A DNA stretch of 6,915 nucleotides from Phycisphaerales bacterium (GCA_029260335.1 JAJDDL010000328.1:1-6915), one strand, 5' to 3'; positions 1 to 5,669 are shown, counted from the first letter of the stretch. Numbers and translations: made by a program. Notes: generated from the letters alone by a model not told the origin.

Positions 1-1
1 G

Positions 2-73
2 GCGCAAGCCTGAGCTCCAGTTGCGTTCGCATCACCAGCTACGCGCGAAAGTCCCCAAAGCCCAGGCTTGCGC
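2..73. repeat. Imperfect inverted repeat downstream of the repressor gene
   Basis: Bases 2-16 and 59-73 are reverse complements at 14 of 15 positions, including a perfect outer 11-bp block (GCGCAAGCCTG against CAGGCTTGCGC). They are separated by about 42 bases. The structure lies about 38 bases beyond the stop codon of the minus-strand repressor, so in RNA it could form a long-stem hairpin that ends or protects that transcript. No T-run follows it, so a classical intrinsic terminator is not shown. It might instead be a copy of an interspersed repeat or the edge of a mobile cassette. No convincing gene is seen in bases 1-111. Confidence 0.5.
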
Positions 74-111
74 AGGGCCTCCTTTGCCTCACCACACCGC
101 ACGCGTCTGTG

Positions 112-900
112 CTACACCATCCGCATCACACTTACCGCCGGGTACAACCCCGCCACGCCCTCCCTCGGCAGCACACGCGGCGCATACGTCATGTTCAAAG
201 GCTGCAACCGAATCATCTCTTCATCATCCGGCCCGCGCTCATAAAACACGCGCTTGAACGTCGACGTGTGATCCGGTTCCAAGCGACAAAAGCAATCCTT
301 GCCCTCGCTCGCATCACGCGCTGGACTGAAGATGACGATGTCACCCTCGCGATAGTCAGGGCTCATCGAGTCGCCGACCACGCGCGCCCCGAACGCGTCG
401 GGATCGCTCAGATCCGGACACCGTACGTACTCATCTGCGATCCGCGCCGGATACCCAAGGTCGGTGAACTCCGCGGGATACCCCGCCGCGACCGAGTTGA
501 TCACCGGCACTTCTAAAGGCAACCCCACCGGCTCGGGCGTGCTGCCCGGATCGATCCCTTGAATCAGCGATTGGAGCGTGCCCTCGCGATACGCCTTGTC
601 GAGATCGCCCGCTTGGAGCAAGTCAGACAACCTGCGATCGCGCTGCGCGTAGTCCTGGAGCTTTTTGCGAATGGTCTCGGGCGTGCGCTGGAATCGGGCG
701 AGTTCGAGCAGCTCTCCGGGCTCGAGCATCAGCGCCCGCTCGGCCGCGATCAACAAGTCCTCGCTCGGCGGCGGCTTCTTGGCCGTCTCTATCAAAGAGA
801 GGTAGGACCGCGCACAACCCACGGCCTCTGCCAAACGCGCGAGCGATATGCCCAATTCCTGGCGTCGCTCGCGGATTTTCGTGCCCAGTTTGCTGTGCAT
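112..900 (-). CDS. XRE-family repressor with S24 (LexA/CI-type) self-cleavage domain
   Basis: This 262-residue protein matches the layout of phage CI and LexA-like repressors. Residues about 5-60 form an XRE/Cro-type helix-turn-helix (RERRQELGISLARLAEAVG, then a recognition helix around SYLSLIE). A linker follows to about residue 128, and then a peptidase S24 domain. The features of autoproteolysis are visible: an Ala139-Gly140 bond in the conserved VAAGYP context, catalytic Ser178 in GDSMSP, and general-base Lys216 in TFKRV, 38 residues after the serine as in LexA-type enzymes. In this family, contact with RecA filaments triggers self-cleavage and derepression. The ATG at 898-900 is preceded by a GAGGGAC-like ribosome site, and an upstream ATG near 925 is out of frame. 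It is divergent from the ATPase-terminase operon, so it is probably that operon's regulator and its own. Regulation of neighbours is inferred; the family assignment is secure. Confidence 0.93.
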   Translation of the reverse strand: MHSKLGTKIRERRQELGISLARLAEAVGCARSYLSLIETAKKPPPSEDLLIAAERALMLEPGELLELARFQRTPETIRKKLQDYAQRDRRLSDLLQAGDLDKAYREGTLQSLIQGIDPGSTPEPVGLPLEVPVINSVAAGYPAEFTDLGYPARIADEYVRCPDLSDPDAFGARVVGDSMSPDYREGDIVIFSPARDASEGKDCFCRLEPDHTSTFKRVFYERGPDDEEMIRLQPLNMTYAPRVLPREGVAGLYPAVSVMRMV

Positions 901-926
901 GACCGTCCCTCGTCCGCTGATTCATG

Positions 927-955
927 ACTATACCAAACAAACACCTTGTAATCTA
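927..955 (-). promoter_or_regulatory. Candidate promoter of the S24 repressor gene
   Basis: Read on the minus strand, TATAGT (932-927) is a good -10 box. A weak -35-like TAGATT lies at 955-950, 17 bases upstream. The region is AT-rich compared with the surrounding coding DNA. The -10 box overlaps the left half of the TACCAAA inverted repeat, as expected for an autoregulated repressor. It was found by consensus matching only. Confidence 0.4.
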
Positions 956-974
956 GTTTCTTTTTGGTAAACTA
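931..974. promoter_or_regulatory. Putative operator: nested inverted repeats between divergent genes
   Basis: TACCAAA at 931-937 is mirrored by TTTGGTA at 963-969. The half-site centres are 32 bp apart, close to three helical turns. A second inverted pair, TAGTTT at 954-959 and AAACTA at 969-974, surrounds a 9-bp spacer. Both lie within the only AT-rich stretch between the repressor and the operon and overlap the candidate promoters in both directions. That is where a dimeric XRE/S24 repressor would be expected to bind. Binding is inferred. Confidence 0.4.
946..973 (+). promoter_or_regulatory. Candidate rightward promoter of the ATPase-terminase operon
   Basis: TTGTAA (946-951) matches the -35 consensus at four of six bases. 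TAAACT (968-973) matches the -10 consensus at four of six, with a 16-bp spacer. It would start transcription near 980, about 70 bases before the first operon gene. It overlaps the right half of the inverted repeats, so repressor bound there would block it. Both boxes are imperfect, so this is a candidate only. Confidence 0.33.
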
Positions 975-1052
975 CTGCGGATTTGTCCTTCTTGAAGTAG
1001 GGGCGCGGCCGGGTGGCTCGGAGCAGGGCCAAAACGAATGGAAAGGGACACG

Positions 1053-1457
1053 ATGGCCATCGATCTGAGGCGGCGGGTGGAGCCCGGGCTCGTAGGTCTG
1101 ATCCTCTTAAGAGCCGAGTTCCTGCCCAAGCCCGACCAGGCATTGCTCGAGGCGTACTTCCGCCAAGGAGTCGGAGCGGATGACCTGGCGGCTCTCGATG
1201 GGCGATCAGCCCGGACCATCCGACGCAGAATCAGCACGCTCGCCGACCGCGTCCTGGATGATCTCTTTGTGTTTGTCATGCGGTCACAGGAGCGGTTCTC
1301 ACCCTCGCGTCGGCGGGTCGCCGAGGCGGTCTACTTGCACGGCTTGAGCAGACGCGAAGCCGCCGAGTCGTTAGATATGACCCTCTATCGAGTTCGCCGA
1401 CACTGCGACGCGATCGAAGAACTCGCAGAAGTCGCGATCAAAGGGCAGGCGGCGTGA
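1053..1457 (+). CDS. Small double helix-turn-helix protein, sigma-70 region 4-like
   Basis: This 134-residue basic protein is the first gene of the operon. Two helix-turn-helix-like segments are visible. One lies at about residues 29-66 (LLEAYF, DDLAAL, RTIRRRISTLA). The other, at about 84-123, resembles sigma region 4 or sigma-like phage regulators (REAAESLDMTLYRVRRH). There is no recognisable sigma region 2, so it is unlikely to be a complete sigma factor. A DNA-binding activator or a terminase small-subunit-like role is possible; the latter is speculation based on its place upstream of the large terminase. The ATG at 1053 is chosen because AAAGGGA sits four bases upstream. An in-frame ATG at 1038 would add five residues (MERDT). 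Its TGA overlaps the GTG start of the next gene in the four-base GTGA, implying translational coupling. The specific family is not recognised. Confidence 0.75.
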   Translation: MAIDLRRRVEPGLVGLILLRAEFLPKPDQALLEAYFRQGVGADDLAALDGRSARTIRRRISTLADRVLDDLFVFVMRSQERFSPSRRRVAEAVYLHGLSRREAAESLDMTLYRVRRHCDAIEELAEVAIKGQAA

Positions 1458-2158
1458 GTCGCTCCCGAGTCCAAGAAGTCCGATGCATCTTCGGGTTGTC
1501 TGCCGACGGTGGCGCAGAGTTTGACGCGCAAAGACAGACCCGATCGCGATCCGCCGCTCGCACCATCCTGGACCAACTCCAGCCCGGCGGTGTCGCGCTT
1601 GTGACTGGACCAAGCGGCGGAGGCAAGACATCGATCCTGCGCGAGATCGCATCGCTCGCACAACCTGAGGGGCTGTGGCTCTCGCAAGCCGCCCAACCGC
1701 GGACCCGTTCGCGTAAAGCCGCGGTCGATCTTGTCGGCCGAACCGTTGACGACGCATTGACCTCGCTCTGCTCTGCGGGCCTGGGCGATGCCCACGTCGC
1801 GACCACCCGCGTTTGCGATCTGTCCGATGGCGAGTTCTTCCGCCTCTCGATCGCACGTGCGTTCGATCGCCCCCATGAGCAAGCGATCGTGCTCATCGAT
1901 GAGTTCTGCTCGTCGCTCGATAGCGTCACCGCGCAGGGCGTCGCCCGCGCACTCGTGCGGCGCGTCGCGCAAACAACTGCAATGCGTGCGGTCGTCGCGA
2001 CCGCACGAGACGAAGTGATGGACTTCTTCTCCCCCAATCTCATCTGCTGGCAGGGGCTCTACGAAGACCCTCTGCTCGCGTGGAGAGGGGCGGATGGACG
2101 CGTTCGAGTTAGAAAAGAGACTGAACAAACAGACGAGGCAGACGAGAATCCGGTTTGA
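1454..2158 (+). CDS. ABC-type ATPase, COG2401-like ATPase half
   Basis: This 234-residue soluble nucleotide-binding protein shows the ABC ATPase motifs in order: Walker A GPSGGGKTS (residues 52-60), signature LSDGE (123-127) followed by FFRLSIARAF, Walker B VLIDEF (146-151) and D-loop SSLD (153-156). The switch histidine expected after the next strand is absent; the position reads ATARDE (182-187). No membrane segments or permease partner are seen, so a transporter is unlikely. The tail (FFSPNLICWQG) resembles my memory of COG2401, the family in which an ABC ATPase is fused to an acetyltransferase. The next gene encodes that second part, so this looks like a split version. Translation starts at GTG 1454, overlapping the previous stop, and the 3' end overlaps the next gene by 65 bases. 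Its substrate is unknown. The acidic C-terminal tail after about residue 220 is probably disordered. Confidence 0.85.
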   Translation: MSRSRVQEVRCIFGLSADGGAEFDAQRQTRSRSAARTILDQLQPGGVALVTGPSGGGKTSILREIASLAQPEGLWLSQAAQPRTRSRKAAVDLVGRTVDDALTSLCSAGLGDAHVATTRVCDLSDGEFFRLSIARAFDRPHEQAIVLIDEFCSSLDSVTAQGVARALVRRVAQTTAMRAVVATARDEVMDFFSPNLICWQGLYEDPLLAWRGADGRVRVRKETEQTDEADENPV

Positions 2159-2846
2159 ACCGGGCACGCGCAATGATCTCGACCAACTCGCGAAACACCA
2201 CTACTGCGTTCGCATGCCGGCGACGATCGATCGGGTCATCCGCGCCAAGGCACTGCAAGGCACGGCACGCAACGAAACAGTCGGCGTCCTCGCGGTCAGT
2301 TTTCCCGTTTTGAATGGAAGCTGGCGGCAGATCGCCTGGCCTCGTCTGTACCGCCAATCCGACAGGGCAAAGCGAGCCCGCCTGCTCAACAAGAACGTGC
2401 GATGCATCTCACGCGTGATCGTCGAGCCCCGCTTCCGGGGCCTTTCCATCGCCCGCCGACTCGTGCAGGCCTATCTGCGTGATCCACTCACGCCGGCGAC
2501 CGAAGCGGTTGCGACCATGGCCGCGTACAGCCCGTTCAACGAGCGGGCGGGCATGACACGCATCGAACTCGCGCCCGCACGGCGAGATCGGACATTGCTC
2601 GCATGGCTCAGCGCTCAAGACATTCGTGTACTCGATCTCGTCAGCGTCGATTGGACCGCCATCGACGCTCAGAAACTCGCCCAAGCCCTGCGCGCCTGGG
2701 CGATGGGGTCATGCGCAACGAGATCCAGGTGCGACTCGCACCCGAGTGAACTCGCCTGGCTCGCCGCCCGACGGCTCGCCCGCCCGCGACTCGCGTTTGT
2801 GCACGGTCATGGGGATTGGAAACCGGCGGGAGACACCAATGACTGA
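2094..2846 (+). CDS. GNAT-type acyltransferase, COG2401-like acetyltransferase half
   Basis: This 250-residue protein has a GNAT-like core. Residues 105-124 (ISRVIVEPRFRGLSIARRLV) form motif A, with an acetyl-CoA pyrophosphate loop of the R-x-x-G-x-S type where G or A is usual at the last position. An N-terminal KHHY (34-37) matches a conserved HHY element that I associate with the acyltransferase part of COG2401-like proteins. The last 90 residues are basic, rich in tryptophan and arginine, and of unknown function. ATG 2094 has a strong ribosome site (GGAGAGG, 2082-2088). It lies 65 bases inside the ATPase gene in another frame, which suggests coupled production of the two partners. The stop overlaps the terminase start by eight bases. 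The acceptor could be a protein, a nucleobase or another small molecule; nothing in the sequence decides this. Confidence 0.78.
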   Translation: MDAFELEKRLNKQTRQTRIRFEPGTRNDLDQLAKHHYCVRMPATIDRVIRAKALQGTARNETVGVLAVSFPVLNGSWRQIAWPRLYRQSDRAKRARLLNKNVRCISRVIVEPRFRGLSIARRLVQAYLRDPLTPATEAVATMAAYSPFNERAGMTRIELAPARRDRTLLAWLSAQDIRVLDLVSVDWTAIDAQKLAQALRAWAMGSCATRSRCDSHPSELAWLAARRLARPRLAFVHGHGDWKPAGDTND

Positions 2847-4353
2847 TCACGGATTGGACACGCCAAGGTCGCCGGACCAACTGCACGCGTTGCTTGCTCA
2901 AGAGTTCGACCTCCACGTCCCGACCACGCCGCTGATCGCGGGGCACGCGTCTCCGTTTGATTACCTCGTGCACGCGTTCTTCGAAGACGGCAACTGGCGT
3001 CATGCCTGCGGCCAGTGGGGCGAGCACAAGAGCAACGAACAAGCGATCCGCGATTGCGTGGTCTGGGCAAATCGCGGCGGCGGCAAGACCTTCCTCGGTG
3101 CCGTCGCGACGATGCTCGACCTCGTCTTCAAATCCGGCATCGAGATCCGCATCCTCGGCGGCTCGATGGACCAATCCAAACGCATGCACGCCCATCTCGC
3201 AGGGCTCTTTCGCCATGGATCCATCGCGGGCATGATCGATGGTCGGATCACCCAGACACGCGTCCGGCTCACCAACGGCTCGGCGTGCGAAGTCCTCGCC
3301 CAGAGCCAAACCTCGGTCCGCGGCACGCGTGTCCAGAAGCTCCGATGCGACGAGGTCGAACTCTTCGACCCCGACGTCTGGGAAGCCGCCCAACTCACGA
3401 CACGCTCCAAGCAATGTGGCGATATCTACGTCCACGGCGCAATCGAATGCCTGAGCACGATGCACGTACCCCACGGCATCATGTTCCAGATCGTCAAAGA
3501 AGCAGCGGGGGGCTCGCGAAGGCTCTTCAAATGGGGCGTGGTGGATGTGCTCGGCGCGTGCGATGACACGCATGAGTGCGTCCACGAACACGGCCAAGAC
3601 TGCCCGCTCCACGCCGACTGCAGCGGGCGGGCCAAGCAGCGCTATGAACGGGCAGAGGTCGCCGGGCATATCTCGATCGACGACGCGATCAGCCTGCGCG
3701 GCAGAGTGGGCGATGCGACGTGGCAAAGCGAGATGCTGTGCCTGCGTCCGAGCCGAAGCGACACGGTCTTGCCGGAGTTTGATAATCGCGAGCATGTCGT
3801 GCGAGACCTGCCAGCGGACCGTGCGAACTGGACATGGCTCGGCGGGATGGACTTCGGCTTCCGCGCGCCCACGGTCGTGCTGCGCGCCGGACTCGATGAC
3901 TCGGGCGTTCTCTGGATTGTCGACGAGCATGTGGAAAGCGACGCGGTCCTCGATGTGCACATCACCGCGATCAAGGACGATTCCAAGTGGCCGAGAGCGA
4001 AATGGACCGGCGTAGACCCAGCAGGACGCCAGCGCAACGACCAGACGGGATTGAGCAACATCCAGCAGATGAAGAAGGCAGGGCTCAATGTGCGCAGCCG
4101 TCCGATCGGCCTCGGCGAGAGCCTCATGCTCGTGCGATCTCGCCTGAAGCCCGCCCACGGCGAGCCCCGCTTGTACGTGCACGCGCGGTGCGAGAAACTC
4201 ATCGAGAGCCTGGAACGCTACCACTATCCCAAAGACAACCCCGAGAGCCTCACACCGGTGAAAGATGGGTTTGACCACGCGGTCGATGCGCTGCGGTATC
4301 TGATTGTGAACCTGGATCGGCCGGTGAAGACCGTGCGTGGGAGCTACTTGTAA
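2839..4353 (+). CDS. terL: Phage terminase large subunit (TerL): packaging ATPase and nuclease
   Basis: This 504-residue protein, within the usual TerL length, would pump DNA into proheads and cut it. The N-terminal ATPase has a phage-type Walker A, ANRGGGKTF (77-85), Walker B KLRCDEVE (167-174) with Glu172 as the catalytic candidate, and a coupling motif around ECLSTMH (203-209). The C-terminal RNase H-like nuclease has GGMDFGF (Asp338), TGVDPAG (Asp393) and KDGFDHAVDALRY (Asp479, Asp483), the acidic triad layout of TerL. Between them, residues 241-261 hold a Cys/His cluster (Cys241, 247, 255, 261; His245, 249, 251, 258) that may bind zinc. ATG 2839 is chosen because GGGAG lies six bases upstream and because it overlaps the previous stop as ATGACTGA. 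The frame is open back to 2626, but that would overlap the acyltransferase by over 200 bases. No portal or capsid gene follows. Confidence 0.92.
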   Translation: MTDHGLDTPRSPDQLHALLAQEFDLHVPTTPLIAGHASPFDYLVHAFFEDGNWRHACGQWGEHKSNEQAIRDCVVWANRGGGKTFLGAVATMLDLVFKSGIEIRILGGSMDQSKRMHAHLAGLFRHGSIAGMIDGRITQTRVRLTNGSACEVLAQSQTSVRGTRVQKLRCDEVELFDPDVWEAAQLTTRSKQCGDIYVHGAIECLSTMHVPHGIMFQIVKEAAGGSRRLFKWGVVDVLGACDDTHECVHEHGQDCPLHADCSGRAKQRYERAEVAGHISIDDAISLRGRVGDATWQSEMLCLRPSRSDTVLPEFDNREHVVRDLPADRANWTWLGGMDFGFRAPTVVLRAGLDDSGVLWIVDEHVESDAVLDVHITAIKDDSKWPRAKWTGVDPAGRQRNDQTGLSNIQQMKKAGLNVRSRPIGLGESLMLVRSRLKPAHGEPRLYVHARCEKLIESLERYHYPKDNPESLTPVKDGFDHAVDALRYLIVNLDRPVKTVRGSYL

Positions 4354-4376
4354 GCTGAGTCGCGGGTCCGTTCTTT

Positions 4377-4485
4377 GGGATTTTCACCACAGAGGCACAG
4401 AGAACACAGAGAGAAGAAACTGACTCCAGAGCCCAGCAACTCTTCATATCCCTATCCCCTCTCTGTGCCCTCTGTGGTGAATCCC
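4377..4485. repeat. CACAGAG-unit inverted repeat (MITE/REP-like intergenic element)
   Basis: The left arm (4377-4403) and right arm (4460-4485) can form 25 Watson-Crick pairs, interrupted only by a two-base and a one-base bulge, around a 56-base loop. The left arm contains three CACAGAG units (4388-4394, 4396-4402, 4405-4411). The right arm contains two CTCTGTG units (4461-4467, 4470-4476). I recall this CACCACAGAGGCACAG-type motif as a recurrent intergenic element in planctomycetes and other environmental bacteria, often mistranslated as HREHRE-like peptides. It sits between the terminase stop and the methyltransferase. As RNA it would make a strong stem followed by a pyrimidine-rich tract, so it could help end the operon transcript. 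That role is inferred. Confidence 0.75.
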
Positions 4486-4519
4486 TCTTCTTCTCATTCC
4501 GTCATGAGCACATGCGCAT

Positions 4520-4525
4520 TAGACT
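4520..4525 (+). promoter_or_regulatory. Possible -10 box for leaderless methyltransferase mRNA
   Basis: TAGACT lies five bases before ATG 4531, the position expected when transcription begins at the start codon itself. No Shine-Dalgarno-like sequence precedes either candidate ATG (4504 or 4531), which fits leaderless translation. No good -35 element is visible. The box resembles TAGAAT upstream of the gene at 5670. Confidence 0.35.
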
Positions 4526-4530
4526 CCACC

Positions 4531-5385
4531 ATGAACCTCGTCGAAGTGAGAGAACTCGATGACCCGCGCATCGCGCCCTACGCCAACCAGTCCGATGCCT
4601 GGCTCAAGGCCCGGCACAACCCCGAGCGCGTCAACGACGAACCCGATGCGCTGACCGCCTCCGGCCGCTTCATGGCCGAGGGCATTCTGGTCGTCGAGCA
4701 ACTGCTCGCATCGGACTTTGAGGTCGAGTCGATCCTGGTCGCGAGCGATCGGCTTGATCGCGTATCCGACATTCTCACAAGGAACGCAAAGCCTGAGACC
4801 CCGATCTATGTCATCGCAGATGCGCATATGGACACGCTCGTTGGTTTTAAGATCCATCGCGGACTGCTCGCGTGCGGCTTGCGGGGCTCGCCGCGGGAGC
4901 CTGCGAAAGTGATTCGTGATGCTTCGGTGCTCGTGGTCATGGAGGACCTGGCCAACCACGACAACGTCGGCGGCATCTTTCGTTCGCTCGCGGGATTGAT
5001 CGGGCCCGACGCGGGTGTGCTGCTCAACGACCGGACGTGTGATCCGCTCTATCGCAAGGCCATCCGGGTCTCGATGGGCCAAGCTATGCGGATCCCGTTC
5101 GCCGAGACTGATCGGTGGCATGTCGATGGCGTTGAGCAGTTGCGCACATGTGAGCGGACTTCGATCGCTCTCACGCCGGCGGCGGACGCGGTCGATCTGC
5201 GCGAACTGGACCCAGGCTCGATCGAGCGCCCTGCGATCCTCGTCGGGGCCGAGGGCCCAGGCCTCCGGCCAGCCACGATCGCCAATGCTGATCTAAAGAT
5301 CCGGATTCCGATGCGGGGCGGGGTGGATTCTCTCAATGTGGGCGTGGCGACGGCGATCGTGCTGCAGCATCTGGCCGGAGGCTGA
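4531..5385 (+). CDS. SpoU/TrmH-family RNA 2'-O-methyltransferase
   Basis: This 284-residue protein would transfer a methyl group from S-adenosylmethionine to a ribose 2'-OH in tRNA or rRNA. The N-terminal part (about 1-125) looks like the SpoU substrate-binding domain, with FMAEG (48-51 plus Gly) followed by VVEQLLAS. The C-terminal SPOUT knot domain has all three motifs: NHDNVGGIFR (142-151, Arg151 invariant), VGAEGPGL (238-245) and IPMRGGVDSLNVGVATAIVL (259-278). The RNA target cannot be read from the sequence. ATG 4531 is chosen because the family typically begins just before a DDPR-type motif (DDPRIAPY here). ATG 4504 would add nine residues. The frame extends to 4375, but that part is translated repeat. 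This looks like an ordinary chromosomal gene that bounds the phage-like cassette. Confidence 0.93.
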   Translation: MNLVEVRELDDPRIAPYANQSDAWLKARHNPERVNDEPDALTASGRFMAEGILVVEQLLASDFEVESILVASDRLDRVSDILTRNAKPETPIYVIADAHMDTLVGFKIHRGLLACGLRGSPREPAKVIRDASVLVVMEDLANHDNVGGIFRSLAGLIGPDAGVLLNDRTCDPLYRKAIRVSMGQAMRIPFAETDRWHVDGVEQLRTCERTSIALTPAADAVDLRELDPGSIERPAILVGAEGPGLRPATIANADLKIRIPMRGGVDSLNVGVATAIVLQHLAGG

Positions 5386-5413
5386 CTGGATTTTCAGCGG
5401 GCCGAGACCGGCC

Positions 5414-5443
5414 GGGGAGCGTCGGGCGGGCGTGGGGCGGGGG
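5414..5443 (+). other. G-run cluster with G-quadruplex potential
   Basis: Five runs of three to five G occur at 5414-5417, 5424-5426, 5428-5430, 5434-5437 and 5439-5443. The intervening loops are 6, 1, 3 and 1 bases, meeting the common G3+N1-7 rule. The cluster starts 29 bases after the methyltransferase stop, at the beginning of the 284-base non-coding stretch 5386-5669. It would form in the sense transcript and could influence its 3' end. The rest of that stretch up to 5590 shows no RNA gene or clear terminator. Confidence 0.55.
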
Positions 5444-5590
5444 CTGAGATGGGCCCGGAACCCTACGGTGGCGCGGGCGTCTAACTTGCAATGGCGTGGG
5501 CTGGGATCGGTCTGCGTGCGCCCAGGGCTGTGGGACAGGATTGGAGATCGGAGACTTGAACTCTGAGATCTTCACAGCCAGGGGAAATCT

Positions 5591-5611
5591 GCGGAGCCAT
5601 CGCCGCTCCGC
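5591..5611. other. Perfect 7-bp hairpin upstream of the secreted protein gene
   Basis: GCGGAGC (5591-5597) and GCTCCGC (5605-5611) are exact reverse complements around a 7-base loop. No T-run follows, so it is not a standard intrinsic terminator in the plus direction. It ends five bases before the TAGAAT box and occupies the -35 region, so it could be a regulator site, or chance in GC-rich DNA. Confidence 0.4.
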
Positions 5612-5615
5612 TCGG

Positions 5616-5621
5616 TAGAAT
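5616..5621 (+). promoter_or_regulatory. Candidate -10 box of the secreted thioredoxin-like gene
   Basis: TAGAAT matches the -10 consensus at five of six bases, and would give a leader of about 40 bases with the ribosome site AGGAGA at 5658-5663. No TTGACA-like -35 is found at the proper distance. A similar box, TAGACT, precedes the methyltransferase start. Confidence 0.35.
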
Positions 5622-5669
5622 CGGATGCGGGGCCTTGTTGCGAGGCGTACCGCTCGTAGGAGAACGACC

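Noticed and set aside
109..516. Plus-strand open frame across the repressor gene
   Set aside because: It is antisense to the clear XRE-S24 repressor and has no domain or ribosome site.
1385..2173. A 262-codon minus-strand open frame opposite the ABC ATPase
   Set aside because: The plus strand carries intact Walker A, signature and Walker B motifs and overlapping operon signals; the minus translation is low-complexity and Arg/Ser-rich.
2626..2838. N-terminal extension of the terminase back to 2626
   Set aside because: It would overlap the acyltransferase by over 200 bases, has no terminase-like sequence, and the ATG at 2839 has a good ribosome site and a stop/start overlap.
2641..4278. A 545-codon open frame on the minus strand opposite the terminase
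   Set aside because: It lies antisense to a TerL with all catalytic motifs. Its length comes from GC-rich codon bias and its translation shows no recognisable domain.
89..4391. Shared TCACCACA at 89-96 and 4384-4391 as attachment-site direct repeats flanking the cassette
   Set aside because: Eight bases is short enough for chance, the right copy is part of a widespread-type repeat, and no integrase or tRNA target is present.
4375..4530. N-terminal extension of the methyltransferase back to 4375
   Set aside because: The extra residues (QRHREHREKK and following) are translated inverted repeat, and the family's usual N-terminus matches the ATG at 4531.
5540..5575. A minus-strand TTCAAGTC sequence resembling a tRNA T-loop
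   Set aside because: The stem is imperfect and no acceptor, D-arm or anticodon arm can be placed around it.
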